The notes beneath the pieces were generated by a model. That model was not told the DNA's origin. It made no database searches and was given only the letters and a program-made list of their open reading frames with translations. 64,000 bases of DNA, from assembly GCF_000160775.2 (NCBI RefSeq), contig NZ_CM001024.1, forward strand, positions 1,104,113-1,168,112, read 5' to 3'. The position numbers were made by a program, and so were the translations under genes. This document shows positions 33,666-42,312 of the stretch, in pieces. This stretch comes from Aeromicrobium marinum DSM 15272 (GTDB lineage: Bacteria; Actinomycetota; Actinomycetes; Propionibacteriales; Nocardioidaceae). Numbering within the stretch: the stretch's first letter is position 1; the number at the start of each line of letters is the position of its first letter.

Positions 33666-34058
33666 ATGGACAACTCGGCATCCGACGCCCGCCTGAGTGA
33701 CGACGACAGGTCGTCGTTCGACCGGTTCGTGGAGGGCGCCTACCTGCGGGTCAGTCAGGCACCGTTCTTCTTCGTGTGCGCCGGTGTCGTCGTGCTGTGG
33801 TTCGCCAGCGTGCCGCTGTGGGTCGACCTCAAGCAGTGGCAGGTGGCGATCCACACGGTGGCGAGCGTCGTGTCGCTGCTGCTGCTCGTCCTGCTGGAGA
33901 ACGCGAGCCGGCGGGCCGAGGAAGCGGCCCAGGAGAAGCTCAACGTCATCGCCGAGGCGCTCGCCGCCCTGATGGACTCACGCGGCGAGGCCGACCCCGA
34001 CCTGCGCGAGGCAGCCGCCCGCCTGCGGGCCGCCGTCGGCCTGGAGGAGCGTCACTGA
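33666..34058 (+). CDS. Low-affinity iron permease family protein
   Basis: This 130-residue protein has two membrane helices (about 32-52 and 60-80) and the family signature FFFVCAGVVVLWFASVP and EKLNVIAEALAALMD. The family is named after yeast Fet4, but the small bacterial members have no proven transport role. It is expressed from a leaderless-type promoter and preceded by a palindrome. Its last 7 nt overlap the converging surface-protein gene. Confidence 0.8.
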   Translation: MDNSASDARLSDDDRSSFDRFVEGAYLRVSQAPFFFVCAGVVVLWFASVPLWVDLKQWQVAIHTVASVVSLLLLVLLENASRRAEEAAQEKLNVIAEALAALMDSRGEADPDLREAAARLRAAVGLEERH

Positions 34059-35935
34059 CGCCCGACCCTCAGGAGCAGGGCTCCGGCGCCGAAGCAGCCG
34101 CACGAGGCCACCGCGAGCCACCCCACCATCTCCGAGGCACCCACGTGCGGCAGTGCCGCTGCCACGGGCGCGTCGACACGGAAGGTCTCGGCGGGCTCTC
34201 CGCACGGCGTGGTGGCCGCGTGGTTCTGGTCGGTCTGCACCGACGTGGTGACGAACGTGTACCACCCGGGTGCGGCGGGCGTGAAGGCCGGCGTCTCGAT
34301 CTCACCGTCGCCATGGACGATGATCGATCCGCGACCTGCCAGCAGGGCCTGGTCACACGTCTCGGTCAGGTCGGGCCGCCGGGGGTACGGTCCGTGGACG
34401 GCCCAGACGACCTCGACCGCGGCCGGCCTCCCGTGCCCGTCGATGCCGCTCCACAGGCCCGCCACGGCGATGTGGTCGCTGACCGACTCACCGAGGGTCA
34501 CCGTCGAGGAGGAGACCTGCGTGGTGAAGCGCGGCCGCCCCCGGTCGATCGTGGTGGTCTCGGTCACGACGCCGGCATCGACCACGACCGCCGGCTGACG
34601 GGCGACCCCGAAGTGGGTCACGTCCGACCACTCCGGCACCCCGAGGCGCCAGCTGAACCGCTCACCCGGCCGAGCGTCCGCGGGGATCGTCACCGCGGGA
34701 GTGAGGTACGGGGCGTCGCGACGTGTGCGTCGGCCCCCGTCGGCCGTGGACTCCCAGTGGACGTCGTCGGTGGTGTCGACCTCGACCGTGACGGTGGCCA
34801 CCACCGGTGGATCCTGGGCCGCACCCGCGCCGTCCGCCGGTGGCAGGCGCACCAGCTCGGCGGTGACGGTGCCGGTGAATCCCACGGAGAGGTCCTCTCG
34901 CCACAGCGCGCCGTCGAGCCAGAGGGCGTCGACCACGCGCGCCCCGGGCTGGACCGCGGCGGCGAAGACGGCAGCGGGATCGTCGCCCGAGACCGGGAAC
35001 TGCGGCGTGCTGCCCTCCAGCAGCATCGTGGACGTCAGGGTCACGGCCGCGTCGTCGAACCCCCGCACCTCACCCGTCGCCGCCCCTGTCACGTCGACGA
35101 CCTGGCCGGCGACGAGCATGCGCTGGAACGACGGGTCGGCCGGTACCCGGAACGCCAACCGGTCCGACGGAAGGCCGGTGACGGTCGCGACCACCCGGAC
35201 CGGACCGGTGCCGGTCGACACCAGGTCGACCGGTGAGCCGTCACCCACGGTCGTCGTGGTGCCGGTCGAGGCGAACACGGCAGGACCCTCGACGACCAGC
35301 GTGGGTGCTCCCCCGACGGCGACGCCGGTGGACTTCGAGCGGGCGGTGTAGTCAGTCACCGTGGCCGTCGTGCCGGACGGGCCGACCTCCAGGACCGGGG
35401 TGACGACGTACGGGCCGCGTCGGGCCGTGGAGTCGTCGATCATCGCCTGACCGGCTGCGGCGAGGTCGTCCCCGGCCGGGGTGGGGTCACCCGTGCCCCC
35501 ACCGGAGACGCTCAAGGTGCGGATCGCCCAGGCGGCAGCTGCCGCCGTGTGGTCGTCGTCGGTGGCGGCGTGGGTGGCGAGCAGATGAGCCATCGTGCGC
35601 ACGGCCTCCGGTGCCATCGGCCGGCCCCCGTCGGACGCGGGCGTCCACTCGGTGGTGTGCTGGACGGTGCCGTAGCCGGTGCCCGGCTCGTGGAACGGTT
35701 CGCGCAGGAAGCGTCCCCCGGCGGACGGGTCACCGCAGTACCACCGCTCCCCCTCTCCCCCGAGGACGTGGCCGTACCAGACGTTGGTCCCGCGCTCGAG
35801 GCCTGCGCCGGCCGGATGCGCCTGCCCGGCCGCGGGCAGGCACGAGACGGCCAGGACCAGGCCGGCGAGGACGAGGCACACGGCCAGGTGGGTGGACAGC
35901 GTGCGCGAGGCGCGGGACGGGTCGGCAGGTCGCAT
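34052..35935 (-). CDS. Large predicted surface-anchored protein, LPxTG-like
   Basis: This 627-residue protein has a signal peptide (about 1-38), a Cys67 in WYCGDPSAGG followed by a TAAAAAWAIRTL segment (130-141) that is reminiscent of thioester-domain surface proteins, then long beta-rich regions of Ig/adhesin character. Its C-terminus has LPHVG, a hydrophobic helix and a short basic tail (595-627), which looks like a degenerate sortase signal. The ATG at 35935 begins the signal peptide. No sortase gene is near. I know no named family; role in surface contact is inference. Confidence 0.65.
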   Translation of the reverse strand: MRPADPSRASRTLSTHLAVCLVLAGLVLAVSCLPAAGQAHPAGAGLERGTNVWYGHVLGGEGERWYCGDPSAGGRFLREPFHEPGTGYGTVQHTTEWTPASDGGRPMAPEAVRTMAHLLATHAATDDDHTAAAAAWAIRTLSVSGGGTGDPTPAGDDLAAAGQAMIDDSTARRGPYVVTPVLEVGPSGTTATVTDYTARSKSTGVAVGGAPTLVVEGPAVFASTGTTTTVGDGSPVDLVSTGTGPVRVVATVTGLPSDRLAFRVPADPSFQRMLVAGQVVDVTGAATGEVRGFDDAAVTLTSTMLLEGSTPQFPVSGDDPAAVFAAAVQPGARVVDALWLDGALWREDLSVGFTGTVTAELVRLPPADGAGAAQDPPVVATVTVEVDTTDDVHWESTADGGRRTRRDAPYLTPAVTIPADARPGERFSWRLGVPEWSDVTHFGVARQPAVVVDAGVVTETTTIDRGRPRFTTQVSSSTVTLGESVSDHIAVAGLWSGIDGHGRPAAVEVVWAVHGPYPRRPDLTETCDQALLAGRGSIIVHGDGEIETPAFTPAAPGWYTFVTTSVQTDQNHAATTPCGEPAETFRVDAPVAAALPHVGASEMVGWLAVASCGCFGAGALLLRVGRQ

Positions 35936-36049
35936 GGCGGACTCCTGGACGGGGACGGTGGAGGTCCCAGTGGGCCCGACAGGAGGCACCGGCCGCCAGC
36001 ACCGGGCGACGGCCTGTGGACGGCACGTCGTGCCGTCACCGGCTGTGGA

Positions 36050-36838
36050 TCAGCCGGTGAGGAACACCCGCAGAGCCGTCACGAAGGTGTCCGGTTCCTC
36101 CGCGTGCACCCAGTGGCCGGCGCCCTTGATCGTCACCAGTCGGGTCAGGGGGAACAGCCGCCGCATCTCCGGTTCGTGGGCGTCCTGGACGTAGGGCGAC
36201 CGCTCCCCCGAGATCCACAGCACCGGGCGCTCGAAGACTCCGTCGACACGGGGGAAGTCACCGATCTCGGCCAGGCCGTCGCGCAGGACCGCCAGGTTGG
36301 CCTGCCACGCGAAGGCGCCGTTGCTCTCCCGCAGGTTCTGCAGCAGGAACCCTCGGACCCGGGCATCGCCGATCGGCCCGGTGAGACGCTCGTCGGCCTC
36401 CCCGCGCCGGGTGAGGGTGGACAGGTCGACGGCGGCCAGACTGTCCAGCAGGTGCGCGAACTCGCTGCTCTCGGGACTGTCGACCGGCGAGATGTCGACC
36501 ACGACGAGCCGGTCGACGAGGTCGGGGTGGCGCAGGGCCAGGACCATCGCGACCTTGCCGCCCATCGAGTGCCCGACCAGGTGCACGGGGGCCTCGGCGG
36601 CGACCCCCTCGCGGAGGTGGTCGGCGACGAGGTCGGCGACGTGCTCGTAGTCGACGTCGTCGGTCCACCCGGACCGTCCGTGGTTGGGCAGGTCGACCAG
36701 CAGACTGCGGAAGTCCGGCACGAGGGCCTTGGCGATCGCCGTGAAGTTGCGGCCCTGCCCGAACAGGCCGTGCAGGAACACGACCGTCGGACCGGACTCG
36801 CCCACCAGCGTGTCGTGCAGGGTCGGCGTTGCGTTCAC
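36050..36838 (-). CDS. Alpha/beta hydrolase (YbfF-like esterase)
   Basis: This 262-residue esterase-type hydrolase has FLHGLFGQGRNF (21-32), nucleophile GHSMGG with Ser91 and KGAGHWVHAEEP with the catalytic His. YbfF hydrolyses short acyl-CoA and related esters; the real substrate here is unknown. The GTG at 36838 lies six bases after a minus-strand TAGGCT, so the mRNA is probably leaderless. Confidence 0.85.
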   Translation of the reverse strand: MNATPTLHDTLVGESGPTVVFLHGLFGQGRNFTAIAKALVPDFRSLLVDLPNHGRSGWTDDVDYEHVADLVADHLREGVAAEAPVHLVGHSMGGKVAMVLALRHPDLVDRLVVVDISPVDSPESSEFAHLLDSLAAVDLSTLTRRGEADERLTGPIGDARVRGFLLQNLRESNGAFAWQANLAVLRDGLAEIGDFPRVDGVFERPVLWISGERSPYVQDAHEPEMRRLFPLTRLVTIKGAGHWVHAEEPDTFVTALRVFLTG

Positions 36839-36879
36839 GGCCCCAGCCTAGGCGCGGGGGCCTGTGCGATGCTCGGCGC
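36839..36879. promoter_or_regulatory. Divergent leaderless promoters
   Basis: The minus-strand TAGGCT (36845-36850) is six bases before the GTG at 36838. The plus-strand GATGCT (36868-36873) is six bases before the ATG at 36880; it is a weak match. Confidence 0.45.
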
Positions 36880-37290
36880 ATGCACGACGCCCTCCGCCGC
36901 TACGCCCGCTACCTGCTGGGCACGTTCTTCCTGTTCGCCGGCTTCTCGCACCTCTTCTGGGCCCGGGAGGACTTCCGTGCGCAGGTGCCCGGGTGGGTGC
37001 CTCTGGACGTCGACCTGGTCGTGGTGGCCTCCGGCGTCGTCGAGATCGGGCTCGGTGTCGCGCTCTTCCTCGCCATCCGTCGACGGGTGATGGTGGGGTG
37101 GGTCGTCGCGGCGTTCCTCGTGGCAGTGTTCCCCGGCAACATCGCGCAGTACACCAGCGGGACCGACGCCTTCGGCCTCGACACCGACCGGGCCCGCCTC
37201 ACGCGGTTGTTCTTCCAGCCCGTGCTGGTGCTGTGGGCCCTGTGGTGCACCGGCGCGTTCCCGCGCAGGTCACCCGTGCAGGGCCGCTGA
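36880..37290 (+). CDS. DoxX-family membrane protein
   Basis: This 136-residue protein has four membrane helices and the DoxX pattern (YLLGTFFLFAGFSHLFWARE, VEIGLGVALFLAI, NIAQYTSG). DoxX-like proteins are linked to redox or membrane oxidoreductase functions but the role is unclear. The ATG at 36880 is preferred over a start inside the divergent promoter. Its 3' end overlaps the converging hydrolase gene by 21 nt. Confidence 0.83.
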   Translation: MHDALRRYARYLLGTFFLFAGFSHLFWAREDFRAQVPGWVPLDVDLVVVASGVVEIGLGVALFLAIRRRVMVGWVVAAFLVAVFPGNIAQYTSGTDAFGLDTDRARLTRLFFQPVLVLWALWCTGAFPRRSPVQGR

Positions 37291-38166
37291 CACCCGGTCG
37301 GACATCGCGTCGAGCAGGCCCCGGGCCTGTGCCGGGTCCGTCCCGTCGAGGAAGTAGTGGTCGCGTCGTGGGACGACGAGGTGGTCGACGGGCACACCGG
37401 CCGCGGCGAGCCGTTCCGCGTAGGTGTCCCCCTCGGCCCGCAGGGCGTCGTACTCCGCCGTGAGGACCATGGCGGGCGGCAGACCCTGCAGGTCGGTCGC
37501 GAAGGCCGGAGAGGCGTACGGCTCTGCGCGCCGCGACGCGTCCTTGAAGTAGGCGGCACGGACCAGGCCCACCATGCGGGGCGAGATCATCGGTCGCGCG
37601 ACGGTCGACGGCTTGTCCGTGGTGACCACGTCGAGCGACGGCACGGCCAGCAGCTGCAGCCGAGCGGTGAAGGTCTGCTCGTCGCGCGCCCGCAGGCAGG
37701 CCGACGCGGCCAGGTTGCCGCCGGCGCTGAAACCGCTCACCGCGAGCCGGTCCCCGTCGAGACCTCGGTCGACGCCGTGCCGCTGGACGTGCACGATCGC
37801 GTCGTGGGTCTGCTCGTGGGCCACCGGGTAGCGACGTCGCGGTGCCACCTCGTAGTCGACGTTGACGACCGCCACACCGGCGCGGGCCGCGACGTGGCGG
37901 CACCAGAAGTCGTCCATCCCCGGGTGCCGCATGATGAACGCCCCGCCGTGCAGGTGCACCAGGACCGGCACCGGGCCGCTGGGCCGGCCCGGCGGGCGGT
38001 AGAGCTCGCAGCGGACGCGACCGTGGCGGGTCGGCACCGTCCACCGTTCGGGATCGGCGACGCCCTGGCCGCCGTGCCGCAGGTCCTCGCCGTAGCGGAC
38101 GGTCCACCGGGCGGTCGCCCCGGTCAGCCAGGCGTTCAGATCGGCGTAGAGACCCATGCCCCCCAT
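37270..38166 (-). CDS. Alpha/beta hydrolase, hormone-sensitive lipase family
   Basis: This 298-residue esterase has HGGAF (73-77), the HSL oxyanion motif, GFSAGG with nucleophile Ser147, EYDALRAEG with the likely Asp and PRRDHYFLDG with the His. It should cut short-chain carboxyl esters. Start is either ATG at 38166 or 38157; neither has a clear ribosome site. A long inverted repeat lies just upstream. Confidence 0.87.
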   Translation of the reverse strand: MGGMGLYADLNAWLTGATARWTVRYGEDLRHGGQGVADPERWTVPTRHGRVRCELYRPPGRPSGPVPVLVHLHGGAFIMRHPGMDDFWCRHVAARAGVAVVNVDYEVAPRRRYPVAHEQTHDAIVHVQRHGVDRGLDGDRLAVSGFSAGGNLAASACLRARDEQTFTARLQLLAVPSLDVVTTDKPSTVARPMISPRMVGLVRAAYFKDASRRAEPYASPAFATDLQGLPPAMVLTAEYDALRAEGDTYAERLAAAGVPVDHLVVPRRDHYFLDGTDPAQARGLLDAMSDRVSAALHG

Positions 38167-38199
38167 TCGTCACCGAGGCGCCCCCGGACGGGTCACCCA

Positions 38200-38266
38200 C
38201 CCGCTGGGAGTGACGTTTCTGCCCCGGATCGGCCGGATTCGGGGCCGAAACGTCACGCCCAGCGGG
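38200..38266. repeat. Long inverted repeat (27-bp arms)
   Basis: Arms at 38200-38226 and 38240-38266 match at 25 of 27 positions (outer CCCGCTGGG, centre GTGACGTTTC, inner GCCCCG), separated by 13 bp. It lies between divergent genes, so it is not a simple terminator. It looks like a dispersed palindromic element. Confidence 0.75.
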
Positions 38267-38286
38267 GACGGAACCTCACCGGACGG

Positions 38287-38292
38287 CATCAT
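38287..38292 (+). promoter_or_regulatory. -10 element of a leaderless promoter
   Basis: CATCAT is exactly six bases before the GTG at 38299. It keeps A2 and T6 of the consensus, so this is a weaker case. Confidence 0.35.
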
Positions 38293-38298
38293 GGGCGG

Positions 38299-38949
38299 GT
38301 GCAGATCACCCGCTACGGCCACGCCGCCGTCCTCGTCGAGGCAGCCGAGACCCGCGTCCTCGTCGACCCCGGCGCCTTCAGCGTGGACGAGGTGTTCGGT
38401 CTCACCGGCCTCGCGGCGATCGTCGTGACCCACCAGCACGCCGACCACCTCGACCGGGAGCGGATCGGTGCCTTGATCGATCAGAACCCGGACGCGATCC
38501 TCATGGCCGACCCGGGCACCGTCGAGACGCTCGACGACGACCGCTGGCGCACCACGGCAGACGGTGTCGCCGTGGTGGTGGGCGGGCTCGTGCTGACCGG
38601 CGTGGGCGAACGGCACGCCGAGATCCTGCCCACACTCCCCCGGGTCGCCAACGTCGGTGTCCTGGTGACGGCACCGGACGAGCCGACATTCCTCCACCCC
38701 GGCGACAGCTATGCGACGGCACCCGGCGGGGTCGACGTCCTCGCCCTGCCCCTGGCGGCACCATGGGCCAAGGTGAGCGAGACCGTGGACTTCGCGCGCC
38801 GGGTGGCCCCCTCCGTGGCCCTGCCGATCCACGACCGCACCGTCTCGGACCTGGCGTACGACATCTACTGGAACCACGTCGTCGGCCACAGCGGCATCGG
38901 CGACCTGCGACGACTCCCCCAGCACGGATCGACCACGGTGCACCGGTGA
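38299..38949 (+). CDS. MBL-fold metal-dependent hydrolase
   Basis: This 216-residue protein has the metallo-beta-lactamase motif THQHADHLD with His45, His47, Asp49 and His50, and a later HPGDS. It resembles UlaG-like hydrolases; the substrate is unknown. The GTG at 38299 starts the conserved VQITRYGHAAVLVE strand. The stop overlaps the transporter GTG by 4 nt. Confidence 0.87.
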   Translation: MQITRYGHAAVLVEAAETRVLVDPGAFSVDEVFGLTGLAAIVVTHQHADHLDRERIGALIDQNPDAILMADPGTVETLDDDRWRTTADGVAVVVGGLVLTGVGERHAEILPTLPRVANVGVLVTAPDEPTFLHPGDSYATAPGGVDVLALPLAAPWAKVSETVDFARRVAPSVALPIHDRTVSDLAYDIYWNHVVGHSGIGDLRRLPQHGSTTVHR

Positions 38950-39902
38950 CGCGGCTGCCCGCCGCGGCCGGTGTGCCCCTGATGCTGATCGCGGGGGCCG
39001 CCGTCGCCCTGCAGTCACGTGTCAACGGGGTCCTGGCCCAGGAGATCGGCGAGGGGCTGCGGGCCGGCGCCCTGGCCGCGGTCGTGAGCTTCGGGTCCGG
39101 CCTGGCGGTCATCTCGCTGGTGGTGTTCGGCCTGCCCGCGGGCCGGGCGTCGTCGGCACGGCTGCGCGAGGGGTTGCGGCAGGGCCGGATCCGGTGGCCC
39201 GAGCTCCTCGGTGGCCTCAGCGGCGCCTACTTCGTCGCCAGCCAGGGCATCGCGGTCGGGGTCATCGGTGTCGCGTTGTTCATCGTCGCCTTCACCGCAG
39301 GACAGTCGCTGGGGTCGCTGGCGGTCGACCACCTCGGGTACGGGCCCGGTGGTCGTCAGCACGCCTCGCCCGCACGGGTCGTCGCCGCCGTGTTCGCGGT
39401 GGCGGGTGTGTTGGTCAAGGCCTTCGACCAGATCTCGACCGCCTCGGTCGCCGTCACCGTCGGTCTGGCCGCCCTCGCCCTCGGCGCCGGGGCGGCGCAG
39501 GCGTTGCAGCACGCCCTGAACGGGCGGGTGTCGGCCGTCGGTGGCCCGCTGGTGACCACCGCCAACAACTTCGCGGTCGGAACCCTGGCCCTGCTGGTGT
39601 TCTTGGCGGTCTCGTTCGGCGTCGACGGGCGCATCGACGGTCTGCCGGCCTCCCCCGAGCTGTACCTCGGCGGGGTCTTCGGGATCACCTTCATCGTCAT
39701 CGCCGCGATCACCGTCCAGCAGTACGGCGTCCTCGTGCTGGGCCTCTGCATGATCGCCGGCCAGGTCGTGACGGCCGAGCTCGTGGAGATCCTCGACCCC
39801 GACGTCGAGGTGGGCGTACTGGGGCTGGTCGGCGGTGGTCTGGCGGTCACGGGTGTCCTCGTGGCGCTGGCGCTGCGACCGCGTGACGTCACACCGCGAT
39901 GA
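38946..39902 (+). CDS. DMT-superfamily transporter, DUF606 (YdcZ) type
   Basis: This 318-residue protein consists of two related five-helix halves (QSRVNGVLAQEIGEGLRAG in the first; QHALNGRVSAVGGPLVTTAN in the second), the double form of the DUF606 family. Substrates are unknown. The GTG overlaps the MBL gene as GTGA. The gene ends 7 bp before a perfect palindrome. Confidence 0.87.
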   Translation: MTRLPAAAGVPLMLIAGAAVALQSRVNGVLAQEIGEGLRAGALAAVVSFGSGLAVISLVVFGLPAGRASSARLREGLRQGRIRWPELLGGLSGAYFVASQGIAVGVIGVALFIVAFTAGQSLGSLAVDHLGYGPGGRQHASPARVVAAVFAVAGVLVKAFDQISTASVAVTVGLAALALGAGAAQALQHALNGRVSAVGGPLVTTANNFAVGTLALLVFLAVSFGVDGRIDGLPASPELYLGGVFGITFIVIAAITVQQYGVLVLGLCMIAGQVVTAELVEILDPDVEVGVLGLVGGGLAVTGVLVALALRPRDVTPR

Positions 39903-39904
39903 TG

Positions 39905-39939
39905 CTTGTCGTATCTCACAACTGAGATACGCTGGCGCC
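39905..39939 (+). promoter_or_regulatory. Promoter with perfect palindromic operator for the XRE-MurA gene
   Basis: A 9-bp perfect inverted repeat (CGTATCTCA, spacer CAAC, TGAGATACG; 39910-39931) overlaps the -10 TACGCT (39928-39933) and the spacer to a TTGTC -35 at 39906-39910. The GTG follows the -10 by six bases, so the mRNA is probably leaderless. The gene encodes an XRE domain, so autoregulation is likely. Confidence 0.65.
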
Positions 39940-41475
39940 GTGAGTACCAGCGACGACTACCTCTCCCGCATCGGCACCCTGATCCGTGACGCCCGCCAGC
40001 ACTCCGGGTTGACCCAGGCCCAGCTCGCGACCGAGCTCAGCACCAGTCAGAGTGCCGTGAACCGGATCGAGAAGGGTCAGCAGAACCTGACCCTCGACAT
40101 GCTGGCCCGGATCGGCAAGGCGCTCGACTCCGAGCTGGTCAGCGTCGGCACCTCCGGCCCGAGCCACCTGCGGGTGGAGGGCGGTCGCACCCTGTCGGGG
40201 ACGATCGACGTCAAGTCCAGCAAGAACGCCGGCGTCGCGCTGCTGTGTGCGTCGTTGCTCAACGAGGGCACCACGGTCCTGCGCAAGGTGGCGCGCATCG
40301 AGGAGGTCAACCGCCTGCTGGAGGTCCTGGGGTCGATCGGGGTCCGCACCCGCTGGCTCAACGCCGACAACGACCTCGAGCTCGTCGTGCCGGCGCAGCT
40401 CGACCTGGCGGCGATGGACGCCGACGCGGCACGGCGCACCCGCAGCATCATCATGTTCCTCGGCCCGCTGATGCACCGCGAGGACGACTTCGAGCTCCCG
40501 TACGCCGGCGGCTGCGACCTCGGCACCCGTACCGTCGAGCCGCACATGACGGCCCTGCGTCCGTTCGGGCTGAAGGTCGTCGCCACCGAGGGCAGCTACC
40601 ACGCCACGGCCGCGGCCGGCCCGGCCCCGGAGCGACCCATCGTGCTGACCGAGCGCGGCGACACGGTCACCGAGAACGCGTTGCTCGCCGCGGCGCGGCG
40701 CGAGGGCGTGACCGTCATCCGCAACGCCAGCCCCAACTACATGGTCCAAGACCTGTGCTTCTTCCTCGAGAAGCTGGGCGTGGGCATCGAGGGCATCGGC
40801 ACCACCACCCTGCGCGTCACGGGTCGCCCGCACATCAACTGTGACGTCGACTACGCACCGAGCGAGGACCCGATCGAGGCGATGAGCCTGATCGCCGCCG
40901 CGATCGTCACCCGGTCCAGCATCACGGTGCGCCGGGTGCCGATCGAGTTCATGGAGATCGAGCTCGCCCTCCTCGAGGAGATGGGCTTCGTCTACGAGCG
41001 CACCGACGAGTACCCCGCCGAGAACGGTCACACCCGTCTGGTCGACATCACCACCCATCCCTCGGAGCTCCGGGCGCCGATCGACAAGATCCACCCGATG
41101 CCGTTCCCCGGGCTGAACATCGACAACCTGCCGTTCTTCGCCGTCATCGCGGCCACGGCCCAGGGTCAGACGATGCTGCACGACTGGGTCTACGAGAACC
41201 GCGCGATCTACCTGACCGACCTCAACAAGCTGGGTGCCCGGGTCACGCTGCTGGACCCCCACCGCGTGCTGGTCGACGGCCCCACCCACTGGAGCGGGAC
41301 CGAGGTGGTGTGCCCGCCGGCCCTGCGGCCCGCCGTGGTGATCCTGCTGGCCATGCTCGCGGCGAAGGGCACCTCGGTGCTGCGCAGCGTGTACGTGATC
41401 AACCGGGGCTACGAGGACCTCGCCGACCGGCTCAACGCCCTCGGTGCGCGGATCGAGACCTTCCGCGACATCTGA
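39940..41475 (+). CDS. XRE-type HTH domain fused to MurA-like enolpyruvyl transferase
   Basis: This 511-residue fusion has an N-terminal XRE helix-turn-helix (about 8-68; SGLTQAQLATELSTSQSAVNRIEKG) and a full EPSP/MurA fold (about 75-511). MurA landmarks are KSSKNAG with Lys95/Asn96, the active-site Cys192 in AGGCDLGTRTVEPHM, and NIDNLPFFAVIAATAQG. It should transfer enolpyruvyl from PEP to a UDP-sugar, but the last motif is divergent, so the acceptor may differ. The family is known in actinobacteria; it is a second MurA-like protein. The GTG start fits a leaderless promoter. Confidence 0.88.
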   Translation: MSTSDDYLSRIGTLIRDARQHSGLTQAQLATELSTSQSAVNRIEKGQQNLTLDMLARIGKALDSELVSVGTSGPSHLRVEGGRTLSGTIDVKSSKNAGVALLCASLLNEGTTVLRKVARIEEVNRLLEVLGSIGVRTRWLNADNDLELVVPAQLDLAAMDADAARRTRSIIMFLGPLMHREDDFELPYAGGCDLGTRTVEPHMTALRPFGLKVVATEGSYHATAAAGPAPERPIVLTERGDTVTENALLAAARREGVTVIRNASPNYMVQDLCFFLEKLGVGIEGIGTTTLRVTGRPHINCDVDYAPSEDPIEAMSLIAAAIVTRSSITVRRVPIEFMEIELALLEEMGFVYERTDEYPAENGHTRLVDITTHPSELRAPIDKIHPMPFPGLNIDNLPFFAVIAATAQGQTMLHDWVYENRAIYLTDLNKLGARVTLLDPHRVLVDGPTHWSGTEVVCPPALRPAVVILLAMLAAKGTSVLRSVYVINRGYEDLADRLNALGARIETFRDI

Positions 41476-41511
41476 TCGCCGCCCCGGTCGGCCGGCGGCC
41501 CGTCGACGCCC

Positions 41512-41517
41512 TACCGT
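41512..41517 (+). promoter_or_regulatory. -10 element of a leaderless promoter
   Basis: TACCGT lies exactly six bases before the GTG at 41524 of the phosphodiesterase gene, without a Shine-Dalgarno sequence. Confidence 0.48.
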
Positions 41518-41523
41518 GGACGT

Positions 41524-42312
41524 GTGACGACCAGCAACGGAGCCGTCCTCGGATTCCTGGACCGGCCCGCGCCCCGCGCCATGGCCCACCGGGGCGGTGC
41601 CCTGGTGAGCGAGAACCTCGGGATCGAGAACTCCCTCGCCGCCTTCCGCCACGCGGTCGAGCTGGGCTACTCCATCCTCGAGACCGACGTGCACGTGACC
41701 CGCGACGGCGTGGTGTACGCCAGTCACGACGGTCGACTGTCGAGGCTGACGGGTCGTGACGTCCGCATCAGCGAGGTCACCTCGTCCGACCTCGACGAGC
41801 TGCTGCTGGACGACCGTCAGCCGTTCGCGCGGCTCGAGGTCCTCCTGGCCGAGTTCCCGGACGCCGCCTTCAGCATCGACGTCAAGGCCGACGACGCGGT
41901 CGACCCCACGTGCGACCTGATCGACCGGACCGGCACCGGCGCGCGCGTCTGCCTGGCCAGCTTCGACCACGCCCGGCTGCGCCGGATCCGGGCCCGGCTC
42001 CCCGAGGTGGTCACCGCCGCGTCACAGCGGGAGGCAGCGCTGGTCGTGCTGCTCCCGACATCAGTCCTGCGCCGTTGGCCGGTTGCCGCCGACTGCGTGA
42101 GCCTGCCTCGGCGATGGAGCGGCCTGCCGCTGATCAGCCGCCGGCTGGTCCGCCGCTGTCGAGCCCTGGACCTGCCGCTGCACGTGTGGACCGTCGACGA
42201 ACCCGAGCACATGACCGAGCTGCTCGACCTGGGCATCGACGGGATCTTCACCGATCGCACCGACGTGCTGCGGGCCGTCCTGATCGACCGTGGCGAGTGG
42301 ACGACCCCGTGA
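41524..42312 (+). CDS. Glycerophosphodiester phosphodiesterase
   Basis: This 262-residue TIM-barrel enzyme cleaves glycerophosphodiesters to glycerol-3-phosphate and an alcohol. The catalytic set is visible: His22-Arg23 in AHRGG, Glu53 and Asp55 in ILETDVHV, and His68 in ASHDG. No signal peptide, so it is cytosolic. The gene is read from a leaderless-type promoter and overlaps the MFS gene by 4 nt. Confidence 0.92.
   Translation: MTTSNGAVLGFLDRPAPRAMAHRGGALVSENLGIENSLAAFRHAVELGYSILETDVHVTRDGVVYASHDGRLSRLTGRDVRISEVTSSDLDELLLDDRQPFARLEVLLAEFPDAAFSIDVKADDAVDPTCDLIDRTGTGARVCLASFDHARLRRIRARLPEVVTAASQREAALVVLLPTSVLRRWPVAADCVSLPRRWSGLPLISRRLVRRCRALDLPLHVWTVDEPEHMTELLDLGIDGIFTDRTDVLRAVLIDRGEWTTP

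Noticed and set aside
39916-41970. 684-residue minus-strand open frame opposite the XRE-MurA gene
   Set aside because: No domain and crosses several real genes; codon shadow.
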